Shown: positions 39,391-52,700, numbered from the stretch's first letter. The stretch: 64,000 bases of DNA from Camellia lanceoleosa (GCA_025200525.1 CM045762.1:27315600-27379599); one strand, 5' to 3'. Notes: generated by a model from the letters alone, not told the origin. A program made the numbers and translations.

Positions 39391-39454
<64 letters not shown>

Positions 39455-39461
39455 GGGGGGG
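39391..39461. repeat. (TG)n microsatellite with G-run
   Basis: About 30 TG repeats ending in a run of G, a length-unstable site. Confidence 0.95.
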
Positions 39462-39551
39462 TGTGCAATCAAACGAAGCTTTGTTCTTGACTTGTTTGGG
39501 GGAAGAGAGTAGAGAGGAGATGAAGATAACGGTGATTCATTTGCTCTCTTA

Positions 39552-39852
39552 GAGCATCTCCATCAGCTTAGTCAAATCTTTAGCTAAATTTTAACTAAAA
39601 AGTTACCTTTCTATTTTGATTAGCTACTTTTTTAAATACTCCCTCTATTTATTTATTCTCTCTTTATGCTTTTTGTAATGGTGGGTTTTTTTGTAATATA
39701 CATATTTTTTAATGATTAATATTATAATAATGTTACATCTCTTTAATTTATCACTTCTAAATGACTCATCATGGCATTGAGATTAGATTCCACATGATAG
39801 AATGTTTGTCAAATCAGAATTTGACACTTATCAGACACATTATGAGGGTGGG
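39552..39852. other. PIF-like terminal sequence and spacer
   Basis: TTA then GAGCATCTCCATCAGCTTAG at 39552 is a typical Tourist/PIF left end. No convincing partner was found; GAAGATGCTAAGG at about 40890 is a weak candidate, which would put the hAT element below inside it. Confidence 0.35.
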
Positions 39853-39860
39853 ATTAGAGG

Positions 39861-40789
39861 CAGTGGCGGAGGGAAAGAAGAACGAGGGGGGTCACGTGCC
39901 CTCCCTCAGTTTTGAGAATATATATATATACATATATATATTTTTGTGTGTGTGTCTTGTTGTCATATACAAAATGTATTTTTTTTTTTTCTTATCATGT
40001 ATTCTGGTTAAGGATTTATTGTATTATTCATAACAAGTAGTTATTTGATACTTTGAGAGCACTATGTGATATTATTTATATAATAGTTTAAACTAATAAT
40101 ATAGCGAAAAATCTTATACATTGGATATAATAAACTCATTATTTTCAAGCAGTTGACAGATTGCTTAGTGTGATTTGTGATTTCTCATGCTTTGAGTATC
40201 ACGTAAGCAATGCTATATGGTATTCTAAGACTGTTTAATAATTTTCATTCAAAACACAATTTATAGGGTGATGATTGAGACCCCCTCCAATCATCCCCCC
40301 CCCACCACCTCCCCCCCACAGACACATGGCGGGTGGTGATTGGAGGAGAAGGAAAAAAAAAAAAGAAAGAAAGAAAAAGTATCCAATCAGGTGATGTGGG
40401 GGTCAAGGGGGTGAGAAAAAAAGGGGTCCAAGTCATTATTGTAATTTATAAGCAATGTCATCTCTTTAATATTTTTCTATCAAATAAAAATTAAATAGAT
40501 TTTATAATAATTTGTGCTATAAACGATGTGTTTATTTTTTAAAATTAAGAATTTTGATCAATAATTTTTTGTGCTAAAATTACAAACTTACATCATCATT
40601 CCACACCGAGCTATTCTACACTATTATAGAATTTTAATTTGTTCCTATTAATAATAAATATGTAATTTTTTATGCTTAAATTTAGCTTATAAAATTATTA
40701 TTATCTTAATGTTCATCATGATTTTTTTTTAAATAAAAAATTATAATTAATAGTGGCCCCTTTAACACAATTTCCTGACTCCGCCACTG
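39861..40789. mobile_element. hAT-type non-autonomous element, 929 bp
   Basis: CAGTGGCGGAG at the left is mirrored by CTCCGCCACTG at the right. The 8-bp flanks ATTAGAGG (39853-39860) and ATTAAAAG (40790-40797) agree at six positions, both mismatches being G/A. The ORFs at 39761-40033 and 40245-40436 are not genes. Confidence 0.85.
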
Positions 40790-41044
40790 ATTAAAAGTGA
40801 AGAATGAAGGATCTCAAGCATTATTCTATTTTTTAATATCAAGCTTTAATTTCATTTTTTTTCATTTAATGATCATTCATAATTTTTTTGAAGATGCTAA
40901 GGTTTTTTTTTTTTTTTTTTTTTTTCCAGCAGGCATAATTTTTTAATGATCATATTTTTCAATAAGTAACTTTTTCAAATATTTTTTAAAAAGCCACTAT
41001 TCCAACGGACATCTTTTAACAGTCACTTTTTCAACGTTTATATT

Positions 41045-41492
41045 CTTTCACTTTGTTTCCTCTTTTTTAAAAACACTTTTTAGAAAATTTTATTTTTTTA
41101 TTTTTCATATTTTTTTGTTTTTATTAATTTTTTTTTAATATTTTAAGTAATTTTTTTTACTTTTTAGACATACCAAATATAAATATACCTAAAAATTAAA
41201 AAAATTGTAAAAAAACCTTTTAAAAATTCACTAAATACCAAAAATACAAAAAAAAAAAAAGAAAAAGAAAAAGAAAAAGAGAATTCAATACATTTTTTTG
41301 CATTTATTAATTTTTTAAAATATTTTTTTAGAATTTTTTACTTTTTAGATATATCTAAGTAAAGTGTATCTAAAAAAGAAAAAAAAATGTTTAAAATTTT
41401 AAAAATATTCACTAAAAACAAAAAAAATACGAAAATCAAAAAACTCAATTTTTAAAAAACTTAATCCAAAAAACTCAAACCAAACACACTAT
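41045..41492 (-). repeat. AT-rich fold-back repeat, family copy 4 (inverted)
   Basis: Ends ...CCAAAAAACTCAAACCAAAC, the inverse of the start of copies 1 and 3, and shares ACCAAAAATACAAA and AAGTGTATCTAAAAA. Confidence 0.65.
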
Positions 41493-41530
41493 TGTCTCTC
41501 TAATTTTCATCCACCTCAATTCAAATTTGT

Positions 41531-42798
41531 TTGTCATTCATTCATTATTTTTTCTCTATGGCTCGCAATTCTGTACGCAATATGATTCTCAATGAATCTG
41601 ACTCTCATGATGAGTTCAAGATAATCACAATGGTTGGTATGGAAGAAGAACAAGATACCGAGAGAGGATCAAGATCACGTCGTGGTTCTGTTCAAGGTCG
41701 TGCATTCATTAGGCGTAATACTTTGTAAGGCCATGAAAGGCTTTTTCTCGACTATTTTGCTGAACCACCCATATATCCTTCCAATGTATTTCGAAGAAGG
41801 TTTCGGATGAATCGTTCTCTTTTTCTTCGTATTCAATCTGCTCTAGAACCTCATGAAACATATTTTGTTCAGAAAAAAAATAGTGCTGGAATGCTTGGTT
41901 TGTCTTCTCATTAGAAGATGACCGCTACACTTAGAATGCTTGTTTATAGAGTAGCGGCTGATTTTATGGACGAATATGTAAGGATTAGATAAAGTACTAC
42001 AATGAAAAGTCTAAAAAAAATTGTCGAAGCCGTGGTTGCAATTTTTTCTCATGAATACTTGAGGTCACCAAACAACAATGATATAGCTAGATTGCTCTCA
42101 ATTGGCAAAAGCCGTGGATTTCTTGGGATGTTAGGGAGCATTGACTGTATGTATTGGAAGTGAAAAAATTGCCCGACTGCATGGAAAGGTATGTATTTTG
42201 GTCATATTCGTGAACCAACAATTATTTTAGAAACTGTAGCGTCATATGATCTTTGGATATGACATGCGTTTTTTGGATTAATGAGGTCTCATAATGACAT
42301 CAATGTGCTAGAATGATCTTCAGCATTTACCAAGCTTGCTGAAGGGCGTGCTCCTCCAGTCAATTACTCAATCAACTGTAATGACCATACAATGGGATAC
42401 TATCTGGCCGATGGCATATATCCGCAATGGTCAACATTTGTGAAAACAATTCCATCTCCTCAAGGAAGTAAGAACATTTTGCGGCACCCTAAGAGTTAGC
42501 AAGGAAGGATGTAGAACGTGCATTTGGAGTGCTTCAAGCACGATTTGCGATTGTACGTGGACCTGTACGTTCTTGGAAACGTCAAACACTTAACGACACT
42601 ATGAAGGCGTGCATAATATTACATAACATGATTATGGAGGATGAGCGAGATGGAAATGGAGCAAACGACTTCGACTATGAACAAATAAATGAAAGTCCGC
42701 TTGTACCAGTGTCACATGAGCATACAACTGAATTTATGGAATTCATCCAACGCCATCATCGCATTAGAGATAGAGAAACTCATTCTCAACTCCAATAA
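41531..42798 (+). pseudogene. PIF/Harbinger transposase (HARBI1-like nuclease), decayed
   Basis: The DDE transposase family is recognised from ERLFLDYFAEPPIYPSNVF, RRFRMNRSLFLRI, LRMLVYRVAADFMDEYVRI, LGSIDCMYWK (first catalytic Asp), HNDINVLE, and in a second frame DVERAFGVLQARFAIVRGPV (catalytic Glu) with LNDTMKACIILHNMI. Stops occur at about 41726, 41912, 41990, 42162, 42259 and 42315, and there is a frame change near 42475. Start chosen at the MARNSVRNMIL Met at 41558. Terminal inverted repeats were not identified. No accompanying Myb-like ORF was recognised. Confidence 0.85.
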
Positions 42799-42839
42799 GA
42801 CCTCGTCGAGCACTTGTGGCAACTACATAGCTAGTCATA

Positions 42840-44466
42840 GGAACAGGTATTTTAAATTTCATAGTTTCCTGATGTATTTATGCTAGTCTTTATTATAATT
42901 TGAAATTTACCAAGCTTTAATATCAGTCCAATTTTCCAGAAAGAAATTCTTAAAATTATCAGTCCAATTTTCATACACAAACAAAAACTAACTAGCATTC
43001 TGAAGCTTCTTGGAGGGACAAAAGGTAAAGAATAAGTTTCTTTATTCTTGAGTTTGTATGTGTATGTTTCTGTGTGTATGATATTATGCATTGTTAAAAT
43101 CAAACAGATGAAATTCTAGCTTCAGTTTCACAGGCAGCCAGATCTGCAAGTACATGATATTATGCATTGTTAAAATCAAATATTGTCAACATAACCAATC
43201 AAAATAACCAATATGTGCTGCACAAATACTAATGATATCATGTAACTTCATATAGCAAGCCACTATACCTAAGATACTGAACATATATATATGTATTTTT
43301 GGTGGCCACAAAGCCAAACCATTACATAGATAGCTTAGTATCACCAACAATTTTGCTGCATTGTTCAACAAAAATAGAACTTTTCATCTTAAAACACAAA
43401 CAACTTAAAAGTACAGAACTTGTTCATCTTAAAAAAATCCTATGCATCACAAAAATTCAGCAGATTACTATGCATCACAAACCAATTGTCAAACAGAGCA
43501 TTAGTATCAATAAATTGCTCCAGCAGATTACTATGGAGCAGATTAAAATTGCCAGCAGAAAATTGCTCAACCATCTGCATCAATCTTGCTAGCAGAAAAT
43601 TGCTCCAGCAGATTACTATCAAGTACATTAATATCAATAAAAACAATTAACAAAAATCCACAAAACCACACAATTAAAATTGCTCCAGCAGATCATTCCT
43701 ATGCATCACAAATCAACTGTGGTGAGCAAACCAGAGATGCTTTGGGGTCCATATATACTTAAACAATTCATTTCTACATGTAACAGACCAAATGTCGAAC
43801 AGTTGGTGAGCAAAAAAAATATGGATGTGAACAAAAAACAACTTGAACAAATCTGGCCTGGCAAGATTGAACAAAAAATCCAATTCAAAATCAACACCAA
43901 ACAACAAATTCGAGCAAATTTTTTGAAAACAATTAAAAATATGTTTTTCTATTTAAAAATGTTGCCAAATAAAAATAAAAACAAAGACAAGCTTTGCCAT
44001 CAAAATCTTGCAAGGAACAAAGAAAATTACTTGCAATTTATGTTGGATTTTTGTTTGGAGAAGAAACTGATGAGGAGAAATTCTTATCCAAATTCTAAAT
44101 CCAAACATAACTTTTATAGATTTTAAATAAATAAAAAAAGAAAAAAAAGATTATGAATTAGAAGGCTGTGCTACCCACCAAAGGGGCTTCTGTTTGGTCT
44201 GAAATTAAATCCCAAATGGGAGAAAAAGCATTGTCATCGAACAGACTAACATAAACAAACAGAACAGTCAATTGGAAGGATTTTTGTTTTGTTTTGTTTT
44301 GTTTTGTGTGTGTGTTTTTTTTTTAATTTTCATTTTCGTTCTTATTTATTTTTGCACGAAAATAAAAATGAAAATGAAAATGATGAATTTAATTGTTATT
44401 AATATTTATAAAGATTTAAGAACAACTTTTTAGTGTTACCCTTTTTCTCATAAAAAAAAAAAAGAA
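42840..44466. other. Spacer downstream of the transposase with short repeats
   Basis: At 43455-43700 the phrase GCTCCAGCAGATTACTATG and variants occur at least four times with CAGCAGAAAATTGCTC. ORFs at 43299-43592 and 43680-44126 (Lys/Asn/Gln-rich, no domain) are probably chance frames. A TTTTG pentamer run lies at 44287-44306. Confidence 0.5.
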
Positions 44467-45485
44467 GATAAATTACGCTGAGATTTATATTTATTACAGT
44501 TTCTCCCTTTACATTTGAAAAATTACACTAATTCCTCCTTATTAGTGTAATTATTTGACGGTATTAACTTTTAAGTTAAAATGACATATTTACCCTTAAT
44601 CTTTACATATATTTTAAAGGGTAAATTGTATTGATACCCCCTGAGGTTTTAGTTTAATACGGATCCCCCTTTGACATTTTAAAAAAAAAACTAATTTAAT
44701 AAAAATAAATATGATGAAATATATTTAATTTGTAAAAAATTATTTATAGCCACTCGAAAGATAAAAATTATATAAAAATGTTAATTATTTTTTATTTTTT
44801 ATTTCTTAACCAAATTAATTTTAATTTTTTTAAAAAAAATTATAAAAATCAAACCATACATAGTCTAAGAATCTTTTGATAAGTCATTTCTTACGTTGGT
44901 AACTTATTTAATTATTTGTTAATTTTATGACATTTTTACCATCTGAGGCTTGTTTGGTAACTATTTCATTTTCAGTTTTCAATTTATATTTACAAAAATT
45001 TTAAAAACTATCATAAAAACTTGTTTGATAATTTTTTTTGATTTATAAATGGTTGTCTCAGTTTGTAAATTTGAGGAAAAAAACGTAAGTTCAAAAAATG
45101 AGTTTACGTTGATTTTTAAACAGAAATTTAAAAATTTGACTAACAAAAAAAATTTTCAATTAATTTTTATTTCAAATAATTTTTTTTTCAAGTAATACTA
45201 ACCGGAGGGGCAATTGGTAATGCTACTTTAAACATTGGGGAGAGGATTGCAATTTTTAAAATGTGAGGGGTGTCAATGTAATTTATCTAGTGAGGGTAAA
45301 ATTAGTATTTAAAAAAATTAAATTGCTCACATCAGCAAAATCTGTTAATTGACTTAACAATCAACTAACTGAGGGAGTAATTTATAATGAAATTTTAATC
45401 CTCAAGAAGGGGGATGTAATTTCCAAAAGGTGAGGTGGAAACTGTAATAAACATAAACCTCAGAGGATGTCAATGTAATTTACCC
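44467..45485. mobile_element. Nested fold-back MITEs, GGGTAAATTRYA type
   Basis: The outer pair is a left arm with TTTATATTTATTACAGTTTC (44484) and a right arm with GAAACTGTAATAAACATAAA ending TTTACCC at 45485. The inner pair is GGGTAAATTGTATTGATACC at 44619 and GGTGTCAATGTAATTTATCT ending near 45288. The arms of the two pairs are related to each other and to the 3789-4046 element, so one family member appears to have inserted into another. Confidence 0.7.
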
Positions 45486-45689
45486 TTAAAAAAAAAAAAA
45501 CACTTTTTAGTGATTTATTAAAAAGGGAGAATTTGATAACAAATATATATATATATATATATTTACAGGTTAATAAAAAAAATTATAAATTTAATTATTA
45601 ATATTTATAAAATTTAGGAATTTTTTTTTTTAAGATCCATGCTATTAAGATTTTGTAGAATAAAGGACATGCAATATTTTCATAGTGGT

Positions 45690-46160
45690 TGGAGCCTCTC
45701 AACATTTTTCCAAAGAAACTTTGATTCAAAGAAATTTTGAAACTAGAGAAATTTTGCTAAGTGTGTTTGTGTGTTCATGTTTGGAATTTTTCTGGACAAA
45801 TCAGAATCCCCTTAGAATTTCTCTGAGTGTGTTTGTTATTCATGTTTAGAATTTCTCTGGACATTATCATTGAAATTTCTCTAAACACATCACAATCCCA
45901 CAGTGTTTGAGAAAATTCACACACTAATTATAGCCAGAGAAAATTCATAAGGTGACCACAACCATAGAAAATTCACAAAATTACAAACAGTGACCACAAC
46001 TAAAGAAAATTTACACAGTGATCACAGTCAGAAAAATTCATACAACCAGAGAAAATTCACAAAATTACAAACAATGATCACAACCAGATAAAATTCACAG
46101 AGTCGTCTGGAGAAAATTCACACAATCCAGAAAAAATTCAATTTGATTTGCTCAAACTAC
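45690..46160. repeat. Degenerate tandem repeat, AGAGAAAATTCACA unit
   Basis: AGARAAAATTCACA recurs about nine times at spacings of roughly 20 to 45 bases between 45909 and 46140, joined by ACAAACARTGAYCACAACC. The preceding 160 bases repeat AATTTCTCTGGACA. Confidence 0.65.
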
Positions 46161-46479
46161 TTTCAATTTAATTTGCTCACATCACAATCTCCTCGTCCAA
46201 ATTCCCCTACATCAGTAAATTTATTATTGTCCATGATCACCCATTTTGCAATTTAAAATTTGGATTGCTTAATCAACCATTTTTTTTTTTTTTTTTATAC
46301 TAAAAACTCAAATAGTTTGCTATTGTTTCTTTGTCACAAAACCAACTGGGTGCAAAAAAAAATTCAATTTTTTAATTTTGTGAATCAAGTTCTAATTGAG
46401 TTTTTTCTCATTTTCTCAAGTAACATTTCTTCCTCTTTTTAGCTTTCTGGGCAACCAAACAAGATATCACACAAACAAG

Positions 46480-46740
46480 AAGAATCCAGAGAGAGGGAGA
46501 GAGTATGATAACCCCATGGAAGAGGAGATCGAGAAGAGGGGAGTACCAAATGCACTTGATTTCATCTTGAGTCCAATCGTGTCTAGGACCTTCTTTGATT
46601 GTTCACTCTGCTTGAATTTTAGCAGCAGAAGAAGAAGAAAAAGAAGAATATGAGGACGAATGCAGGTTCAAGATCATCGACAACAGTGGGTGTCAATTAG
46701 GACAAATTGATCTAATCAACATCATCTTTGTATCGTACTG
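46480..46740 (+). pseudogene. Unidentified gene-like fragment
   Basis: The ORF tail at 46396-46653 contains MEEEIEKRGVPNALDFILSP and is followed, in another frame, by an acidic stretch, EEYEDECRFKIIDNSGCQLG (46638-46697). Base composition is closer to coding than the surroundings. I do not recognise the source and no intact gene exists here. Confidence 0.35.
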
Positions 46741-46792
46741 ATACATATATACACACACAAAATCAGTATAGATTGAGAGAGAGATATATGTA

Positions 46793-46857
46793 AATTGCCC
46801 TGACCACACCGACTACGTCAAGAACATGATCACTGGCGCCGCCTAAATGGTTGACAA
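46793..46857 (+). pseudogene. EF-Tu gene fragment (organellar type)
   Basis: The frame reads NCPDHTDYVKNMITGAA, stop, M. This is the switch-II region of EF-Tu (conserved family form CPGHADYVKNMITGAAQM), with Gly to Asp, Ala to Thr and Gln to stop, each a single C-to-T or G-to-A change. Only about 20 codons remain. It is a captured or transferred exon piece, not a gene. Confidence 0.75.
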
Positions 46858-46905
46858 TCATGGAGAGAGAGAAAAGAGGATGAGGGAGAGAAAGGAGAGA
46901 GGATA

Positions 46906-47146
46906 GCCTCCGTTTGGGAAGTGGGTTGGCTTTTCGGCTTTTTTGGCTATTTGAGCCTGGGCTCAAAAGCTTAGTTTGGGAAGGACTTTTTGACTTTTTG
47001 GCTTTTTTGACTTTTTTTGTGAGAGAAGAGTGTAATGATTATAAGTTGGATGTGATGTTTTGTCTGTTGTGGCTCAAATAGCCTATTATGTCTTTTGTGG
47101 CTCAAAGAGCCAAAAGAGCCCAAATGAACCCTTCCCAAATGAAGCC
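46906..47146. mobile_element. MITE, GCCTCCGTTTGGGAAG ends
   Basis: GCCTCCGTTTGGGAAGTGGG is mirrored by CCCTTCCCAAATGAAGCC. TA follows the right end and precedes the left; the exact duplication is uncertain. Inner repeats GACTTTTTGGCTTTTTTG and GAGCCAAAAGAGCC add further symmetry. Confidence 0.7.
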
Positions 47147-47157
47147 TAGGAAACTTA

Positions 47158-47378
47158 GCCCTCGTTTGGCAAGTGATTTTTTTAGTTAAAAAGTTACTAA
47201 AAAAATCAAAAAGTTAACAACTCATACCAAAAAATCAAAGATTTTTTTTTGTCTTTACTTTTTGCACATCTTTTTATAAAAAATTAAAAAATCATCCCAA
47301 ATATACTAATTTTTTTTAGCTCATATTTTAGCCAAATAACTAAAAAATTACTAAATTAGCATGTTCTCAAATGAGACC
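47158..47378. mobile_element. PIF/Harbinger-like MITE, 221 bp, TSD TTA
   Basis: GCCCTCGTTTGGCAAGT and TGTTCTCAAATGAGACC are inverted, and TTA lies on both sides (47155-47157, 47379-47381). It belongs to the same family as 55357-55581. Confidence 0.8.
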
Positions 47379-47540
47379 TTAGACTACAAAAAGCAGTATT
47401 ATGAACCTCTCCCATTACTAAAATTAGAGAGAGATGTTAGATTAAATTCCATTTCATTGATTTGATTTTGATTTTTTTTTAGAAAAGGTAAGCTGAGTTG
47501 TAATTTCTCCCATTAAAAATGGCCAAAGCCAATTCATTAA

Positions 47541-47687
47541 TACTATGTTTAGTTGAGGAATTTAGAAAAAAAAAAGAAAAAAATATGTGAAACTAAATAA
47601 AATATAGATATATTTTATTCACATTTCACTTACCTTTTCTATTTCTCTTTCCAAATTCCTTCTCAAATCTCACAACCAAACACGGCA
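47541..47687. mobile_element. MITE, 147 bp, TSD TAA
   Basis: TACTATGTTTAGTTGAGGAA is mirrored by CACAACCAAACACGGCA. TAA flanks both ends (47538-47540, 47688-47690). Confidence 0.75.
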
Positions 47688-48103
47688 TAAGAAGGGTTTT
47701 TTTCAATTAAGTTTTTCAGAAAATAAAAACAAAAAACAGAACAGTTCATAATCCTCAGGATAATCAGACAAATCAGAAAAGAATCTGCCTTTATTAGGAG
47801 ATTATTTGGAAATGGTGTTGAAACATGTAGAACACAAAAACAGTGAAAAACCAAAAATATAATCACATCCATAATTAGTAAAAGAAAATTGGCAAGAATC
47901 CTTTGAAAATTATTCGGAATTGTTCGTAGTATTTACAACAAAAAATGAATAGCTATTGACAATTTCCAAACCAAAATTGGAACCATTTTTTTCTTTGAAC
48001 CATGATACACTTCTCGCAAAATCATCCTAGCTCAAGATGAATAATTTGAAACAAAAAAAATAAATTATATTCCCATTTCCTTTTATAAAAAAAAAAAAGT
48101 TTA

Positions 48104-49764
48104 TCAAATTAAAACACTCCCCTTACCACCACCAATGGCAACTTTGCGGTGACGCCTCGAACCAGATTTCTTATCTTTTCCACGTCTAACCAGATTCTTC
48201 TTTACTGGTGACCTCTCAGCCGTCTTAGGTCTAATCAAAACTCTGGGAATGGCTGGAGGAGATGGAGGCGGTGGAGGAGGTAATTGATCCAATATATCTT
48301 TGTGGTATGCCTGTAAATCGAACTCGGATTTATTAATGTCTATAAACATAAAACAATGGCAGTTATTATCAATCACAAACTTAAAAACAAAAATCGACAG
48401 TAAGCCACACAAATCACTTATTCTTTACTGAACTTGTTAGATATCCCAAGATAATTCCATTAATTCGTTGCATTTTATACGGTACTTGAAACAAGAACTA
48501 TACGATTCCTATATGTTTCAAATTCGTTATCTTTTGCTAAAATCTCCATTTCATGTAATTACTAAAATCTTGGGAATAGAATTTTGCCTCAAAGGATATG
48601 GAGAACGAAAGATATAATCCAATTTTCATAGGACATTCAAACACACGTTCTTTGCTTCATCATGACGGCATTAATGCGTCATAAAGGAGATAAAGTGTGC
48701 ATCTGTATGCATGAAGAAACAAGGCATGCCCAGTATTATCAGAAAATGCTAATATCTTGGCGATTTATATTTTGGAACAAACATTCCGAAACATGGTATA
48801 CTTTTGTCCAAAAATGGTGAATTTAGTAATCCAAAATCAATCCCAAATTTTTTCTCACTTTATTTTCTTAAAGCTTCCCTTAGGATGAAGCTAAATAAAG
48901 GAGAACAGAGTTTTGGGCCATAATACTCCTAAAAATGTGTTTACAGAAAATCGCTCTAACAATGAAGGCACCTTAAATTCTAGTACAGTGATTTATACAA
49001 GTCTACCCTTATTGTATCACATTTTAGAGCATGTGGCATACCACATTCTGGTTCCCATTCCTCATATCGAAATGATTCATGTTCCAGGTAACACAGAGCA
49101 TGACTAAACAGCACATTCATTCACCCAACCAAAAAAACAAAAAAAAAAACCGCACACTCAAATTCCCCACATGATTAGAAAAAGGCAGAGTGAGTAGGGT
49201 GACTAACTATAGTTCTTAGGCTGTATCCTAATCCTAAATTTGCATGCCACAGTAGTGCACTTCAAAGGGATCAACAGTCAGTGTAATAAGCCAACGACGT
49301 CTTTCCAAAAACTTGGGTGTTCATAAACTTAAAACAAATCATTAAGGCTGTGTTTGGATCATTGATTTGGATAGAGAAAGGAAGAGGAGAGGGAACCGTG
49401 AATATCCCTAGCCTTTTCCTTTTCCTTTCCAAATCATTACCCAAATCCATTATGCAAACACAGCCTATGGGTATTTTATTGAACAAATTTTTCAATCCCA
49501 CGTGATAATAAATAGAGTACTACCTGTATCACAAAATTTCGCCTTTCACAATCCATGAACATATTGATGCTCCAGTCAACTCTGGCCATTACTTTGTCTC
49601 GTACAGTGGAGAAGCTCAACTGATCCCTGGAAGTAAAACGATCAACTTCATTGAACCATAGACAGGTGAACAGATTTGTGATGGGAATGTGTTCCTTTAT
49701 AATCACACACCCTTCGGGAACATCTGCATAATGTCAGACATAAAGCAAAAACTCTACTTTGAGA

Positions 49765-49796
<32 letters not shown>

Positions 49797-52700
49797 AAAG
49801 AAAAAAAAAAAAGAAGAAAGCAAAAACACACACAGATTCACACATCATGCACCTACCACTAGTTATAGGAAGCTTAGCCTCAGAATATGGTGTTAAACCC
49901 TCCACCCTTTTATAAAACTCAACCTGGTAATTAATGGAGGAATTGTCGTATTTCCCTGCAGCTTTATTAGCTTCAGCTTCTTCAAATACATCGAATCGTC
50001 TGTAGTGTCTTGAAATAGCAAAAGTGGCATTTTGGCGCCACAAGAACCTAAACAATTGAAAAGTTCAGGCATCACATGAGTCCAACATGCATATTGCAAC
50101 CACTGATTATAATGAAAAAATATTTTACTGAGTCAAGAGAGAGAGATAAAGGGGCTGTTTGGTGCAGCCTCTTGAAAGTTGATAATCAAAAAGCATTAGT
50201 GAAAAGCACCCCTTCCCCTACTTAATAATCATCCTTTTTCAGCTTATGTAAGTTATTTTTGTCTTATAAACAGTTAGCAGAAGCTGCACCAAAGCACTCT
50301 GGGCACAGATTTCTTAAAAAAAAAAAACCATAAACAGCCTCATAAGTTGCACCAAACGGGGTCAAATAGACACATCCCATTGCACTAATTATTCAGACAG
50401 TTCACATACCCAACATTTAAGCATTGCATTCATGAGCATAATGCAAAACAGCATAATAATGGCCACTCCTCAACACATCAATGTTTGTCTTTATCCAAGA
50501 AAAACACAAAAAGTTAATTATTCTACCTTGATTATTCTAAGCAGTCAGATATGGCAATAGGAGACGTAACAATTTGACCAGGGCAAATAATCCATAACTG
50601 TATGAATTTGCATTCTTTTAGATTCTAGAACATAGGAACAAACCTTAGCTGTCAAAAGTGAACCTACAAAACACCTAAGAAAAGCACTTTTTTTTTTTTT
50701 TATACTTAATTTCACGGTGGTGTGTGGTGTGCAAACTAGACCAGAATAATTGTATGACAACCACCTTTCGGTCACAAATATATCAACAAAGCTAAAAGAA
50801 CTTTGACGATGCCAGATAGAAGTCAAGGTAATGCTGGGACCAATGAACTTCAGCTGTGGTTTCATATCACGCCAAGTAGATTTAAATATGATTCACATCC
50901 CCATCATTGCAAGCTTAAGCATGAAAGGTAACACAACAAGATTTTTATCTCTCAACTTCTCAAAGTACTCAGATTTTATGTCTCAAGGACCTTCAGATTC
51001 AAAATTTAAATAACTACTTGTGCTAGTTAATAAAGAACCACTACCATATCATGCATAAAGATATTGCAGAACAAACACGTTGATTTCTATAGTTGCAATC
51101 AAGCACCCGGCGTCATACAAGGATTACGGGCAAACATAACAAGTTGAACTAAATATGGTAGAGCCATTAGAATATGATGATTTACTAAGCCAATCAATCA
51201 ACATAACTGAAAGTAACATAACAATGAAATCTCATCTCCCCATCATAGTAGTAATAGTACATAAAACTTAATGTAGCAAGTTCATGAACGGCTAATACAG
51301 AAATAGGACAGAGTTCACCTCTCCAGAATTTGATACGGATCCATAACAAGCTGAAGCTTTCCATCAATCCATATAGAATATCTGACATTAGGAAATAGTC
51401 TATGTAGTAGAAGCTTTGGTACCTGCGACAAGAGCATTCTGGGTCATACAAAATTCAAGACTCTCGATGCCTATTTGTCAAGAGAAGTTCAAATTAAAAC
51501 CATGATTTCTATTTTATTCTATTTGTCCATTTATATTATTATTATATTGTTGATGTTGTTGTTGTTATAGCTATTGTTATTTTGGTTTCCTGGGAAAATT
51601 TATTTCTGCGTCATTTGTGGATTCCTTAGGAAAGATAAAAGTTTAGTTGCTGTCAGTCTTATGCTTTTGTATAGTGTGTGTATCAGTTATGTACCACTCT
51701 TATTAAATCTTTATTTATATATTACAAAATACAGCAACTATCTGACAAGAAAACCCGATGTGATTATTATACAAACACTGAATAGAATTAGACAAAATCA
51801 AAACAAGATTTAAGGACCAAACAATTTTATCAACTTCAGTCCAATTGTCATACTTGTACATGGTACGGGTAAACCCAAAAAAAAAATAAAGAAAGAAAGA
51901 AAGAAAGAAAGAAAGGAGAGCCTAAATTAGTAAAAATCACTAAGTAGCTGAATCTTTATCTTTGTCCTTTAGCTTTCCTAGACGAGTGTGGATAAATAAG
52001 TTAGCCCAAGATTGTAAGTTTAGATTAGCAAAGTGACAAAAAGGTAAAATTATGAAACTAAACAGGCAAAATAAAATTCATGCAGCCAACGCCAATTGTG
52101 TGGGATTTGGTTATCTTTATCTTCATCATTTCATTTCATTCTTTCTCCCAAGGTCCCGGTGTCCACTGTCTAAAGAAATGACAGGGGCTAACTATATTAT
52201 CCTGTCAAGAATAATGTTCTAAAGACCTCATCCCATATCCAGGGGCAACCATTTCTGCCATCTTCCCACAAAAGAAAGAGAGTTGCTGCCAGGGTTGGAT
52301 GCAGCCACACAGGAATATTGATAGCACAAAGAGATCACGATGGGATAGGTCATTATAACTTTTTACACTAGGAGGAAGGCATAGAAATAAATGAGATTAT
52401 ACACTTCTCGACTTGTATCTTCATGTTCTAAATCTTTGGATTTCTTCAAATAAAATCCGTATGTTTAGCATACCAAGGTCAGTTTATTCCAACAGAAGCC
52501 ATGTTTTTTTCTCCTCAAAACATAGGTATTGTAAACTTGACATGCCAGACTTCTATTCATATTTTAACTTGACATATCAAAGTAGGCTTTCTCCAAAAGC
52601 AAAATGAATGGTTTAACGAACAATTAAGAGTGGTCATCAAAGACGCAAACTAACAACTTCTAAAAGTTACACATATCCACGTGTTTTAAGCAACCTGTGA

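Noticed and set aside
43455..43700. Possible CRISPR-like array
   Set aside because: Units are unequal and degenerate, and the window is plant nuclear DNA.
43680..44126. 148-residue ORF rich in Lys, Asn and Gln
   Set aside because: Composition follows the AT-rich DNA; no motif, no upstream promoter, adjacent to repeats.
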